A DNA stretch of 64,000 nt from Bacteroidaceae bacterium (GTDB taxonomy: Bacteria > Bacteroidota > Bacteroidia > Bacteroidales > Bacteroidaceae), in contig JAILQO010000042.1 of the NCBI GenBank assembly GCA_024698925.1, positions 1 through 64,000 of the forward strand, read 5' to 3'. The translations under genes and the position numbers were made by a program. Of the stretch, positions 25,689-32,959 are shown piece by piece (positions within the stretch are counted from its first letter, which is position 1; each line of letters opens with the position of its first letter). Under the pieces are notes generated by a model. That model searched no databases and was not told the origin of the DNA. It saw only the letters and a list, made by a program, of their open reading frames with translations.

Positions 25689-26466
25689 TGTCATTAAAGT
25701 TGGCGGTGCCGTGGTCGAGGATTCGGCACAGCTTGCTATCCTTCTGGATGAATTCGTGAAAATCGAAGGACCGAAGGTATTGGTCCACGGCGGCGGACGT
25801 ACTGCCACCCAGCTGGCCAAGCAACTCGGCATCGAAAGCCAAATGGTAGGTGGCCGACGCATCACCGACGCAGAAACGCTACGCATCGTCACAATGGTTT
25901 ATGGCGGACTCGTCAACAAGACCATCGTGGCGCAGTTGCAAGCTCGTGGTGTGAATGCCCTTGGCCTCACCGGCGCGGATATGAATCTTGTACGTGCGCA
26001 TCGTAGGCCAATTACGCCCGAAGGTATTGATTTCGGTTTCGTTGGCGATGTAGATAGTGCCGATGGTGCTGCACTCTATCAGCTGCTTGAGATGGGCATT
26101 ACCCCTGTCATTGCGCCCCTCACCCACGATGGGCAAGGTCACATGCTGAACATCAATGCCGATACGATGGCACAGACCGTTGCTACCGCCCTCGCCAATG
26201 CAGCAGGCGCAACGTCTGCCAGCACGACGCTGACCTACTGCTTCGAGCTTCCTGGTGTGATGCGCGATCCCGCGGATCCATCATCCATTATTCCCGAAAT
26301 CACCGAGGAGTCTTTCAGTTCCCTCGTGGCCGACGGAACTATCAGCGGTGGCATGATACCCAAACTGGAGAATGCCTTCGAGGCTATTCGTGCCGGCGTC
26401 GCTGCTGTACGCATCACCCACATCTCCAATCTTCAAGGGGGAACGGTGATTTCAAGTGAAAAGTGA
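25666..26466 (+). CDS. argB: Acetylglutamate kinase
   Basis: About 266 residues from the ATG at 25666 (MGTHTLNNVIKVGGAVV); an in-frame GTG at 25654 also exists. It belongs to the amino acid kinase family: VHGGGRTATQLAKQLG and INADTMAQTVATAL hold the substrate and ATP sites. It makes N-acetylglutamyl phosphate, the second step of arginine synthesis (in this phylum the acetyl or succinyl group is not settled by sequence). It overlaps speA by 23 bp. The last residues SEK and the stop are read from a GTGAAAA repeat. Confidence 0.93.
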   Translation: MGTHTLNNVIKVGGAVVEDSAQLAILLDEFVKIEGPKVLVHGGGRTATQLAKQLGIESQMVGGRRITDAETLRIVTMVYGGLVNKTIVAQLQARGVNALGLTGADMNLVRAHRRPITPEGIDFGFVGDVDSADGAALYQLLEMGITPVIAPLTHDGQGHMLNINADTMAQTVATALANAAGATSASTTLTYCFELPGVMRDPADPSSIIPEITEESFSSLVADGTISGGMIPKLENAFEAIRAGVAAVRITHISNLQGGTVISSEK

Positions 26467-26491
26467 AGGAGTGAAAAGTGAAAGAGTGAAA
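26457..26491. repeat. GTGAAAA-family direct repeat at the argB/sigma junction
   Basis: Three copies of AGTGAAAA or AGTGAAGG-type steps follow each other. The first supplies the argB stop codon. The run occupies the whole gap up to the sigma factor start, where a ribosome-binding site would normally be. Confidence 0.75.
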
Positions 26492-26495
26492 AACA

Positions 26496-26990
26496 TTGGA
26501 CTTTCGCACCGACATACTAGCACATCGTGACCGCCTCTACCGCCTCGCCCTCAGCATCCTTGGGGACAGCGCAGAGGCGGAAGACGTTGTGCAGGATGTG
26601 ATGTTGAAAGCGTGGGAGCGCCGCGAGGAATGGGGCGCTGTGGAGAAGCCCTTGGCCTGGCTCGCACAGATGACAAAGAATGCGGCATTGGACAAACTCA
26701 AGAAAGCCCACCACCAGCCGCTCCCGGAGGAAGGCAGCGCACAATGGCACAATCCCAGTCTGGTAACTACGCCCCATCACTCCGAAGGCATCGGGCTCAT
26801 TACACGTCTGATTTCCGAGTTACCACCTCCCTTAGACGACCTTGTCCGCCTGCGGGACATCGAGGGCTTCAGTTACGCCGAAATAGCCGACAAGCTCCTG
26901 CTGACCGAGGACCAGGTCCGCGTCTATCTCCACCGTGCGCGAACCAAGATCAAAGAGAAATACGTGAAAATGCAAAAATATGGACTCTAA
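26496..26990 (+). CDS. ECF-type RNA polymerase sigma factor
   Basis: A 164-residue sigma-70 family factor. Region 2 has LSILGDSAEAEDVVQDVMLKAW and region 4 has LRDIEGFSYAEIADKLLLTEDQVRVYLH. The only upstream initiator in frame is the TTG at 26496, because a TGA precedes it; a later ATG would remove region 2. It directs RNA polymerase to an alternative promoter set. The downstream small membrane protein is a candidate anti-sigma factor. The unusual start suggests that the repeat insertion removed an older start signal. Confidence 0.9.
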   Translation: MDFRTDILAHRDRLYRLALSILGDSAEAEDVVQDVMLKAWERREEWGAVEKPLAWLAQMTKNAALDKLKKAHHQPLPEEGSAQWHNPSLVTTPHHSEGIGLITRLISELPPPLDDLVRLRDIEGFSYAEIADKLLLTEDQVRVYLHRARTKIKEKYVKMQKYGL

Positions 26991-27070
26991 GGTTCTTTGT
27001 TAAAGAACGTTAACGTCTGTAACTTTAGAGTCTCTGAATCGTCATCTGATTAGTAACACCAAAAATCAGT

Positions 27071-27520
27071 ATGGATTACAAGTACATCGAACAACTCATT
27101 GACAGCTACTTCGAGGGCACCACGTCACTCGAAGAGGAGCACATTCTGCGGGAGTTCTTCGCACAGGAGAATGTTCCGGAGCATCTGCTCGAGTGGCAGT
27201 CGCTGTTCCGCTCCGAGAAGGAGTTGGCGAACGCCCACCTGGATGAGCGATTCGATGAGCGTCTGCTTTCGCTGACGGGTGAGGCCCACGTACGTGCATT
27301 GCCCATCCCGTTGCGCACTCGCCTGCGTCCGCTACTTCGCGTGGCTGCCTTCATCGCCTTTGCCGTTGTCATCGGCACGGCTGTGGAACAGTCCGTAAGC
27401 CCGCAGGGCGAGGCTCCTGCTAATCAGATGGCTGTGCAAGACGAGTTGGATGCAGACGAGACCACGGCACTCGACATCCGCTCAGCAGAGCTACAGAACG
27501 ACTCCGTGAGTATCAATTGA
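27071..27520 (+). CDS. Small single-pass membrane protein, candidate anti-sigma factor
   Basis: 149 residues. The first 90 are acidic and helical (MDYKYIEQLIDSYFEGTTSLEEE). One hydrophobic segment at about 100-118 (VAAFIAFAVVIGTAVE) and a short periplasmic tail follow. The order cytosolic domain, single helix, outer tail and its place 80 bp after an ECF sigma gene fit an anti-sigma or sigma-regulator role, but no zinc-binding HxxxCxxC motif is present, so it is not a classical ZAS protein. Function is an inference. The gap before it has a small GTTCTTT/AAAGAAC hairpin at 26992-27008. Confidence 0.75.
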   Translation: MDYKYIEQLIDSYFEGTTSLEEEHILREFFAQENVPEHLLEWQSLFRSEKELANAHLDERFDERLLSLTGEAHVRALPIPLRTRLRPLLRVAAFIAFAVVIGTAVEQSVSPQGEAPANQMAVQDELDADETTALDIRSAELQNDSVSIN

Positions 27521-27602
27521 TTCATTTTTGCTTTTTCTCTATAAGACAATCAGTTAGTGCTAGCACTTAGACAGTATAAAACTGACTAGCTAAAACAAAA
27601 CA

Positions 27603-28694
27603 CTAACCTTTGCATGAAGCGGGCGGCCGGGAGGTCGCCTTCTTCATGATGTATTGGCTGCAACCAAGAACGATAGGAGCAGATATCAGACCGGCTATCG
27701 CATCAATGAGATAATGCGCCTGAATATAGACGGTGGCGCAGCATAACAAAGCCCATAACGGTAGCAGGAACGGCAGCACGCGAGGTGCATGACGACGTGC
27801 CAGCAGCAACAAGATGGTGGAAATACCGATATGACTGCTTGGGAAAGCCGCCGTAGGACGCTCGCCGGCCTCATGAGCCATCTCGACAAGCTGATAGAAA
27901 AGACCGTCGCTCCAACCTGGGGATGGCAGCATCTCCGTATGACTGTTGAAATACGTGCCCACGGCAGGGAAATGACCCTGAAGGATCTGGTCCACACCAA
28001 CAGCTTGGAAATAGAACTGCGGACCTGTAACTGGCAGGAAGATATAGATGACGTAATAGAGGAAAAAGGAGATCATGATGAGCGCCACCACGCGATGGAA
28101 TCGCGGAAATGCGAACTGCCTTTTTCTGCACTCTATCCAGAAAACCGCAATCGACAAGGCCGCAATCATCGGGAAATAGCTCCAATAGCCCAGATTGAAC
28201 GCCTCGCTCCACACGGCCCCAGGTAGCAACTGGCTGAATTCGATAGACGGCTGACAACCGAATATCGACTGTTCAGCGGCGGCAAAGATATGATCGAGGT
28301 TCGGCAGACTGCGGTTAAACTCGTACGTATCAGGATACCACATCGACAACCACGCCAACTGCACCAAGATACGGAGGAAGGAGAAGATTGATGAATGATG
28401 AGTGACAAATGACGAATGACGAATAAGAGTTTCCTTCTCTTTTCGAAGGTTTTGTTTATTCGTCATTTGTAATTCGTCATTCGTAATTATTGCGGATTGC
28501 TGAGCCTTGGGGCGAGTGATACGCTGGAGTGCAATCACCCCAAGGGTCGCAGCCAGCCATCCTACTCGCGTCATGAGCATCCCTGCCGGATCCACCAGCC
28601 AAGGCATCATGATGACCATCAGCACACTCGTGGCAGCGCAATACACCGCCGCCGCCTTCTCCGCAGGCAATAAAGAGATTATCTTATTTTTCAC
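27603..28694 (-). CDS. PAP2-family membrane phosphatase or phosphotransferase
   Basis: A 363-residue protein with about six or more membrane segments. The PAP2 signature is AAFPSSHIGIST, followed by the second histidine-aspartate pair in QAHYLIDAIAG. The spread of segments resembles the Aur1/IPC-synthase branch (PAP2_3), so a role in sphingolipid or phospholipid head-group chemistry is possible but not shown. Two oddities appear. The start is a GTG inside a GTGAAAA repeat. Residues about 65-105 are coded by an unrelated hairpin repeat and look like an insertion between membrane segments. It follows the epimerase gene by 31 bp. Confidence 0.82.
   Translation of the reverse strand: MKNKIISLLPAEKAAAVYCAATSVLMVIMMPWLVDPAGMLMTRVGWLAATLGVIALQRITRPKAQQSAIITNDELQMTNKQNLRKEKETLIRHSSFVTHHSSIFSFLRILVQLAWLSMWYPDTYEFNRSLPNLDHIFAAAEQSIFGCQPSIEFSQLLPGAVWSEAFNLGYWSYFPMIAALSIAVFWIECRKRQFAFPRFHRVVALIMISFFLYYVIYIFLPVTGPQFYFQAVGVDQILQGHFPAVGTYFNSHTEMLPSPGWSDGLFYQLVEMAHEAGERPTAAFPSSHIGISTILLLLARRHAPRVLPFLLPLWALLCCATVYIQAHYLIDAIAGLISAPIVLGCSQYIMKKATSRPPASCKG
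28391..28491. repeat. Intragenic inverted repeat with TGACGAA steps
   Basis: Left arm 28391-28426 and right arm 28456-28491 are inverted relatives built on GACGAATGACGAATAA. A short stem CCTTCTC/GAAGG sits in the centre. The element lies inside the PAP2 coding region, keeps the reading frame and adds about 40 hydrophilic residues. Confidence 0.75.
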
Positions 28695-28727
28695 TTTTCA
28701 CTCTTACATTTTTCACTTTTCACTCTT
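28687..28727. repeat. GTGAAAA-family repeat at the epimerase/PAP2 junction
   Basis: On the minus strand, two blocks of AGAGTGAAAAGTGAAAAA fill the 31 bp between the epimerase stop and the PAP2 start. The second block provides the GTG start codon at 28694. Confidence 0.7.
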
Positions 28728-29787
28728 ATAGCCATCCCGCCTCCTTGTACCATTTGACACTCGCACGCACGCCCTCTTCGAGGTTCCATTGGGGCTTGTA
28801 GCCCAACTCGCGGCGGGCGGGTTCGATATCACAGTTCCAGTTACGCTGCGCCAGGATATGGTATTTGTCCATATTCAGCGTTGTCAACTTGCCCATCCAT
28901 CGGCAGACAGTGCCATTGACTGCACAAACCGCATGCAGGAACCACAGGGGAGCCTTGATGTGAAGGACCAAACGTGTTCCCATCTCCTTCTGGAGCAGGT
29001 CGCTGAAGGCACGGCTGTTATAGCTATGACCATCCGAGAGGAAATAGGCATGATGCAGGACGTCTGCCTCTGGGCGCTCACAAGCAAGGAACGCAGCCTG
29101 CACGACATCCATCATATATACAAAGGTGATTTCCTGCGGCTGATAACCCACAGCGAAATCCACGTGCTGCTTGATACTCTGCGCCATCAGGAAATAGTCC
29201 TTCTCGCGAGGACCATACACGCCTGTCGGACGGAGGATGACCCAAGGCACATCGGTCTGAGCGCGCAGGAAATTCTCGGCTGCCAGCTTGCTCTCGCCGT
29301 AAGCGGTATTGGGACGCGGCGTGTCCTTGTCGGTAATGGGGAAATAACGTAGTAGCGAGCCGTCGGTGCCTGTCTTCTCCTCCTTGATAGCGCCAAAGAT
29401 GCTCAGGGAGCTGACGAAGACAAAGCGCTGGGGCATCATGCCACAGTCGCGTAGCGCATTAACCAGATTGCGTGTTCCATCCGTATTCGTACGGAAGAAG
29501 CCCTCGCGCTTCAGCGATTTCGTGGCTCCGGCGGCGTGAATCACGTAGTCCCAGCCGCCGCCCATCTCGCTCTTATAGCCAAGCAACTGCTCACGAAGCC
29601 GATCGGGGTTGCCCAAGTCCAGTTCCGCGAACTTGATGCGCCCGTCCGTGAGGTATTGTTTGCTACTGCTGCGGCGCATGCCTGCCCACATCTCATAGCC
29701 ACGGTCGAGGCCGTCGCTAACCATAAAACTGCCGATGAAACCGGAGGCTCCGGTCACGAGGACCTTCTTTTTTCCTATCTGACTCAT
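28726..29787 (-). CDS. NAD-dependent epimerase/dehydratase
   Basis: 353 residues from the ATG at 29787 (MSQIGKKKVLVTGASGFIGSF). It is an extended short-chain dehydrogenase with the NAD motif GASGFIGS and the catalytic YGESK (YxxxK). The C-terminal half includes a hydrophobic stretch (PLWFLHAVCAVNGTVC) as in the 3-beta-hydroxysteroid dehydrogenase-like branch. The substrate cannot be told; a sugar nucleotide or a lipid are both possible. It is the first gene of a two-gene operon with the PAP2 protein, which mildly favours lipid chemistry. Confidence 0.85.
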   Translation of the reverse strand: MSQIGKKKVLVTGASGFIGSFMVSDGLDRGYEMWAGMRRSSSKQYLTDGRIKFAELDLGNPDRLREQLLGYKSEMGGGWDYVIHAAGATKSLKREGFFRTNTDGTRNLVNALRDCGMMPQRFVFVSSLSIFGAIKEEKTGTDGSLLRYFPITDKDTPRPNTAYGESKLAAENFLRAQTDVPWVILRPTGVYGPREKDYFLMAQSIKQHVDFAVGYQPQEITFVYMMDVVQAAFLACERPEADVLHHAYFLSDGHSYNSRAFSDLLQKEMGTRLVLHIKAPLWFLHAVCAVNGTVCRWMGKLTTLNMDKYHILAQRNWNCDIEPARRELGYKPQWNLEEGVRASVKWYKEAGWL

Positions 29788-29822
29788 ACGCTGGTTCTTT
29801 TGTCTTTCACTTTTTACGGCGG

Positions 29823-29830
29823 CAAAGATA
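29823..29830 (-). promoter_or_regulatory. -7 box of the epimerase-PAP2 operon
   Basis: Minus strand TATCTTTG, matching TAnnTTTG, 35 bp before the ATG at 29787. Confidence 0.65.
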
Positions 29831-29902
29831 CTACTTTTTGTGCCAACTCCCAAATTTCAACAATAATTAAACACTTCTCTACCACTAATTTGATTTTTTA
29901 TT

Positions 29903-30013
29903 CAACCACAGATTGTACGGATTATACGGATTTCTTTACCACGTGTGTCGTTGCGGCAGTCCGAGCTATTTTCTATAGGAATAGGACCGTATAATCCGTA
30001 CATTCCGTAGTTG
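29903..30013. repeat. Small inverted-repeat element, copy 1
   Basis: This lies in the 398 bp gene-free gap 29788-30185. Terminal arms 29903-29929 and 29987-30013 are inverted copies matching at 24 of 27 positions and share the core TGTACGGATTATACGG. The interior of about 57 bp has no reading frame of note. The right arm is identical over 29 bases (29987-30015 and 32610-32638) to the right arm of a second element downstream. The rest of the gap holds only the two promoter boxes. Confidence 0.75.
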
Positions 30014-30148
30014 TTATTATTGAACCCGTAGTGTATTAATCCCGTTGTAAATCCAAAATTTGGAGCATCAGAGGGAAAGATTCTCGTCAATCGTCAAGTA
30101 GGCAAGTAGTTTTTTACGTCAATCGCGTTGGAAGCGCAGAAAAAGATG

Positions 30149-30156
30149 TACTTTTG
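30149..30156 (+). promoter_or_regulatory. -7 box of the sialidase-fold gene
   Basis: TACTTTTG, matching TAnnTTTG, 29 bp before the ATG at 30186. Confidence 0.6.
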
Positions 30157-30185
30157 TGCCAAAATAATCATCATTTAAGCTACCT

Positions 30186-32036
30186 ATGCGCCCTCACATT
30201 CGTCTTGTATTCGCGCTGTTGCTCGCCGTCAGCGCCCCACAGTCCCTCCTCAGTGCCTACCACGAGCCATATAGCGGCTCCCGCATCTTCTGGGACAACG
30301 CCACACGCCGTACCGTTTTCGATGGTGGCGGCTACGCTCGCATCATCCAGTTGCAGGACAACCGCCTGATGGCCGTCTGCGAGAGCGGCGGCATCAAGAT
30401 CGCTTTCAGCTCCAACCGAGGCGGTTCGTGGAGCACAGCTACACGCATCGTCAGCAACGTGAACGACACGCCCAACTGCGTGCCAGACCTGATTCAGCTG
30501 AGCGACGGCACCATCATCGTAGCCTACAACCCACGTCCGAAGGAGCCCTATACCGAAGATCGCCGCTTCGGTATCCGCTGCAAGCGCTCCACCGATAACG
30601 GTCGCACCTGGAGCCAGGAAATCTTTGTCAACGATGCCAGCTACACCTTTCAGGACGGTTGCTGGGAACCTTCGCTCTTGGAGCTGCCCACAGGCGAACT
30701 GCAACTCTATTTTGCCGACGAAGGTCCCTTCACCAGTAGCGGCGAACAGCAAATCTCGCTCTGCCGTTCCTTCGACGGAGGACAGACGTGGGGCGAGGCC
30801 GAGCGCGTCTGCTTCCGCAGCGGTTTCCGCGACGGCATGCCTGTCCCCGTGCTCCTCAACGACCAGTCCACCATCGTTGTTGCCATCGAGGATAACGGCT
30901 GGGGATACAACGACTTTATGCCCACCACCGTACGCACCACCCTTACCGACAACTGGCAGACGTGGGTCAATGCAGGCAGTAAGAGCCGCAACCTCTCGCC
31001 CAACCTCGATTTCTGTCCTGTGGCCACAGGCGGCGCCCCCTATCTGCGCGTCCTTCCCTGGGGCGAGACGGTGATGAGCCACCAGTCGCCATACGACAAC
31101 GACGGAAAGATACAGATGCGCGTGATGGTGGGCAACGACCAGGCACGCGACTTCAAAGCCGTCAGCCTGCCCTTTGGCGAAGGCGGTGTCAATCCGCAAG
31201 GCATGTGGAACTCTCTCGCCATCATCGACACAGGAACAGTCATCGCCGTCTCAGGCATTAACGGCAAAATAGAGATGATCAAGGGCTACCCCGTACGCCT
31301 GCTGCAAGCGCCCTTTGCCCACCCCGACATCAACGGACGCATCAGCAGGACCGAAGGCTACTTCAACGCCTCAGCCCAGCAAATCATGCTCGGCACGCAG
31401 ACAGGCACGCGCTGCAACGCCGACTTTGCCTACGATCTGGATTCACTCTACTTCGTAGCTCGTGTCATAGATAAGACGCGAGAACTCGATGCGACCACCC
31501 CAGACGCCCTTGCGCTGATGATTGACGTGGATGGAGCCTCCAACTCTCGCATCCAGAAGGAGTGTTATCGCGTCATCCTCAAGCCCGATGGTGAGTGCCA
31601 GCTGCAGCAAGGCTCAGGCTCGTGGAAAGCCGTTGAAGGCGCTGCCACCATCCATGTTGCCGCCATCAGCAACGCCACCAACTACACCCTCGAAGTGGCA
31701 ATCCCTTGGGCCACCCTCGGCAAGGATGCCGCCCCTATCGGACAACGCATGGCCGCCGCCCTAACGGTAACAGATAACCAGTCCGGCACCATCCTCACCG
31801 AGACGATTCCGGATGCCCACGACTTGAAGCCTTGGACGTGGATGGAACTGCGCCTGCAGGATCTCCCCACAGGCATCCAAGCTCCTCGCGCAGCAGCCCC
31901 CAAAACCACCTCGCGCCCTTACCAGCAGGCCACAGCCACATACGACCTGCTTGGCCGCCGCCTCTCCTCCGCCCCACCCCACACACTCCTTATCCGCGGA
32001 GGTGCCAAGTATTACTCTAAAATCAACCGAAACTAA
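30186..32036 (+). CDS. Secreted BNR-repeat sialidase-fold protein with C-terminal CBM9-like domain
   Basis: A 616-residue exported protein. A signal peptide covers residues about 1-24. A six-bladed propeller follows, with Asp-boxes at about 75-83 (SSNRGGSWS), 135-142 (STDNGRTW) and 195-202 (SFDGGQTW). I do not see the RIP motif of true GH33 sialidases, so activity on sialic acid is uncertain. Residues about 380-560 look like a CBM9-type sugar-binding domain. The tail YDLLGRRLSSAPPHT...GGAKY resembles the tail of the 920-residue protein downstream. The gene stands alone, flanked on both sides by inverted-repeat elements, and has no nan genes near. Confidence 0.8.
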   Translation: MRPHIRLVFALLLAVSAPQSLLSAYHEPYSGSRIFWDNATRRTVFDGGGYARIIQLQDNRLMAVCESGGIKIAFSSNRGGSWSTATRIVSNVNDTPNCVPDLIQLSDGTIIVAYNPRPKEPYTEDRRFGIRCKRSTDNGRTWSQEIFVNDASYTFQDGCWEPSLLELPTGELQLYFADEGPFTSSGEQQISLCRSFDGGQTWGEAERVCFRSGFRDGMPVPVLLNDQSTIVVAIEDNGWGYNDFMPTTVRTTLTDNWQTWVNAGSKSRNLSPNLDFCPVATGGAPYLRVLPWGETVMSHQSPYDNDGKIQMRVMVGNDQARDFKAVSLPFGEGGVNPQGMWNSLAIIDTGTVIAVSGINGKIEMIKGYPVRLLQAPFAHPDINGRISRTEGYFNASAQQIMLGTQTGTRCNADFAYDLDSLYFVARVIDKTRELDATTPDALALMIDVDGASNSRIQKECYRVILKPDGECQLQQGSGSWKAVEGAATIHVAAISNATNYTLEVAIPWATLGKDAAPIGQRMAAALTVTDNQSGTILTETIPDAHDLKPWTWMELRLQDLPTGIQAPRAAAPKTTSRPYQQATATYDLLGRRLSSAPPHTLLIRGGAKYYSKINRN

Positions 32037-32062
32037 TTAACCACAGATTATATTTTTTATAA

Positions 32063-32227
32063 CGAACACGAACTTCTCGAATTACACGAATCTCCGAGCG
32101 AAACGCTTTGCGGGTTTCGAATGTCACGGTCTGGGTTACGATATTGCATGAGGTGACAAATTTGCTTCCACTCGGCACCTGCGGAGCGTGCCGTCCTTAT
32201 TCGTGTAATTCGAGAAATTCGTGTTCG
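32063..32227. repeat. Inverted-repeat element with near-perfect 29 bp ends
   Basis: The gap 32037-32959 has no gene. Its first element has ends 32063-32091 and 32199-32227, inverted copies matching at 28 of 29 positions, around TTCTCGAATTACACGAAT. The 107 bp interior is GC-richer than its surroundings and contains a small palindrome near GCACCTGCGGAGCGTGC. It codes for nothing I can recognise. Confidence 0.75.
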
Positions 32228-32256
32228 CAATAAACTTCCGATAGTTAAGTTTTTCC

Positions 32257-32297
32257 TGGAGCTGTGTCAAAAGTTGGGCACAGCTCCAACTTTTTTC
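32257..32297 (+). terminator. Factor-independent terminator
   Basis: Arms TGGAGCTGTG (32257-32266) and CACAGCTCCA (32279-32288) pair perfectly and are followed by six T. A second stem, AGTTGG with CCAACT, overlaps the first, so two mutually exclusive folds exist. It lies 220 bp beyond the sialidase-fold gene. Confidence 0.85.
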
Positions 32298-32338
32298 GCT
32301 GCTACCCCAAGAAAATAATTTTTGTACGCTACAAATTC

Positions 32339-32422
32339 TTTATTTCACGTCGAGAAATATATATTTCACGTCGTAAAACTTATATTTCTCGACGTAAAAT
32401 ATAAAAACTGCGACGTAAAATA
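32339..32422. repeat. Four-unit array with exact 21 bp period
   Basis: Units at 32339, 32360, 32381 and 32402, each 21 bp. The first pair shares ATTTCACGTCG and the last pair shares CGACGTAAAATA. Each unit has an ACGTCG or CGACGT core, so the second pair reads as an inverted version of the first. It lies between the terminator and the second small inverted-repeat element. Confidence 0.8.
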
Positions 32423-32506
32423 AAGTTTTTGTCTGCATGGAAGCAAGAAAAGAACGGGATGAAATGCTTTTTTTCTAGTGTATTAGCCACGAATATGTAT
32501 TTTAAT

Positions 32507-32638
32507 AAACCACGGATTGTACGGATCTTACGGATTAATCATGCTGCTTGGTGTGATTTTATGTTTGATTTTCGAATGATTTTGAGAAACGTAGTGACAA
32601 CCAAAACCTCCGTATAATCCGTACATTCCGTAGTTGTT
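32507..32638. repeat. Small inverted-repeat element, copy 2
   Basis: The left arm near 32507-32534 and right arm near 32609-32638 are inverted copies containing GTACGGAT and ATCCGTAC. The right arm equals that of the element at 29903-30013 over 29 bases; the interiors differ. The remaining DNA to 32876 is AT-rich and shows no gene. Confidence 0.75.
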
Positions 32639-32876
32639 TTTTTGAACTCGTCGTTTTTTTCCATAGTTGTTTTTCCCTTGTTTGTGGACAGCGGCGCCGA
32701 TATAACCTTTGCCCTAACCAGAAGGAAAATGGAAGGATTGTCAATCACTATTGAAACGAGCATTACCAAACCTTGAATTAACCTCGAGGTAGGGTTGAGG
32801 TACGTTCAGGCTTCCATTTCACCGCTTTTAATATTTTTTAACACTCATGTTATAATATATTATGGTGCTTTTTACA

Positions 32877-32884
32877 TACCTTTG
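32877..32884 (+). promoter_or_regulatory. -7 box of the 920-residue protein gene
   Basis: TACCTTTG, matching TAnnTTTG, 75 bp before the ATG at 32960. The leader is AT-rich. Confidence 0.65.
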
Positions 32885-32959
32885 CAGAGCTTTATAACAT
32901 AACTCTAATCAATTCGGTTCAGATAATTCACTCAAATTAATAAACTAATAACTAATCAA

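Noticed and set aside
26992..27008. GTTCTTT/AAAGAAC hairpin as a terminator after the sigma gene
   Set aside because: The stem is short and has no T run after it; it was only noted under the next gene.
30180..31199. A 339-codon minus-strand frame opposite the BNR protein
   Set aside because: The plus-strand gene has a signal peptide, Asp-boxes and a promoter box; the antisense translation is repetitive in Ala, Val and Asp and looks like a shadow.
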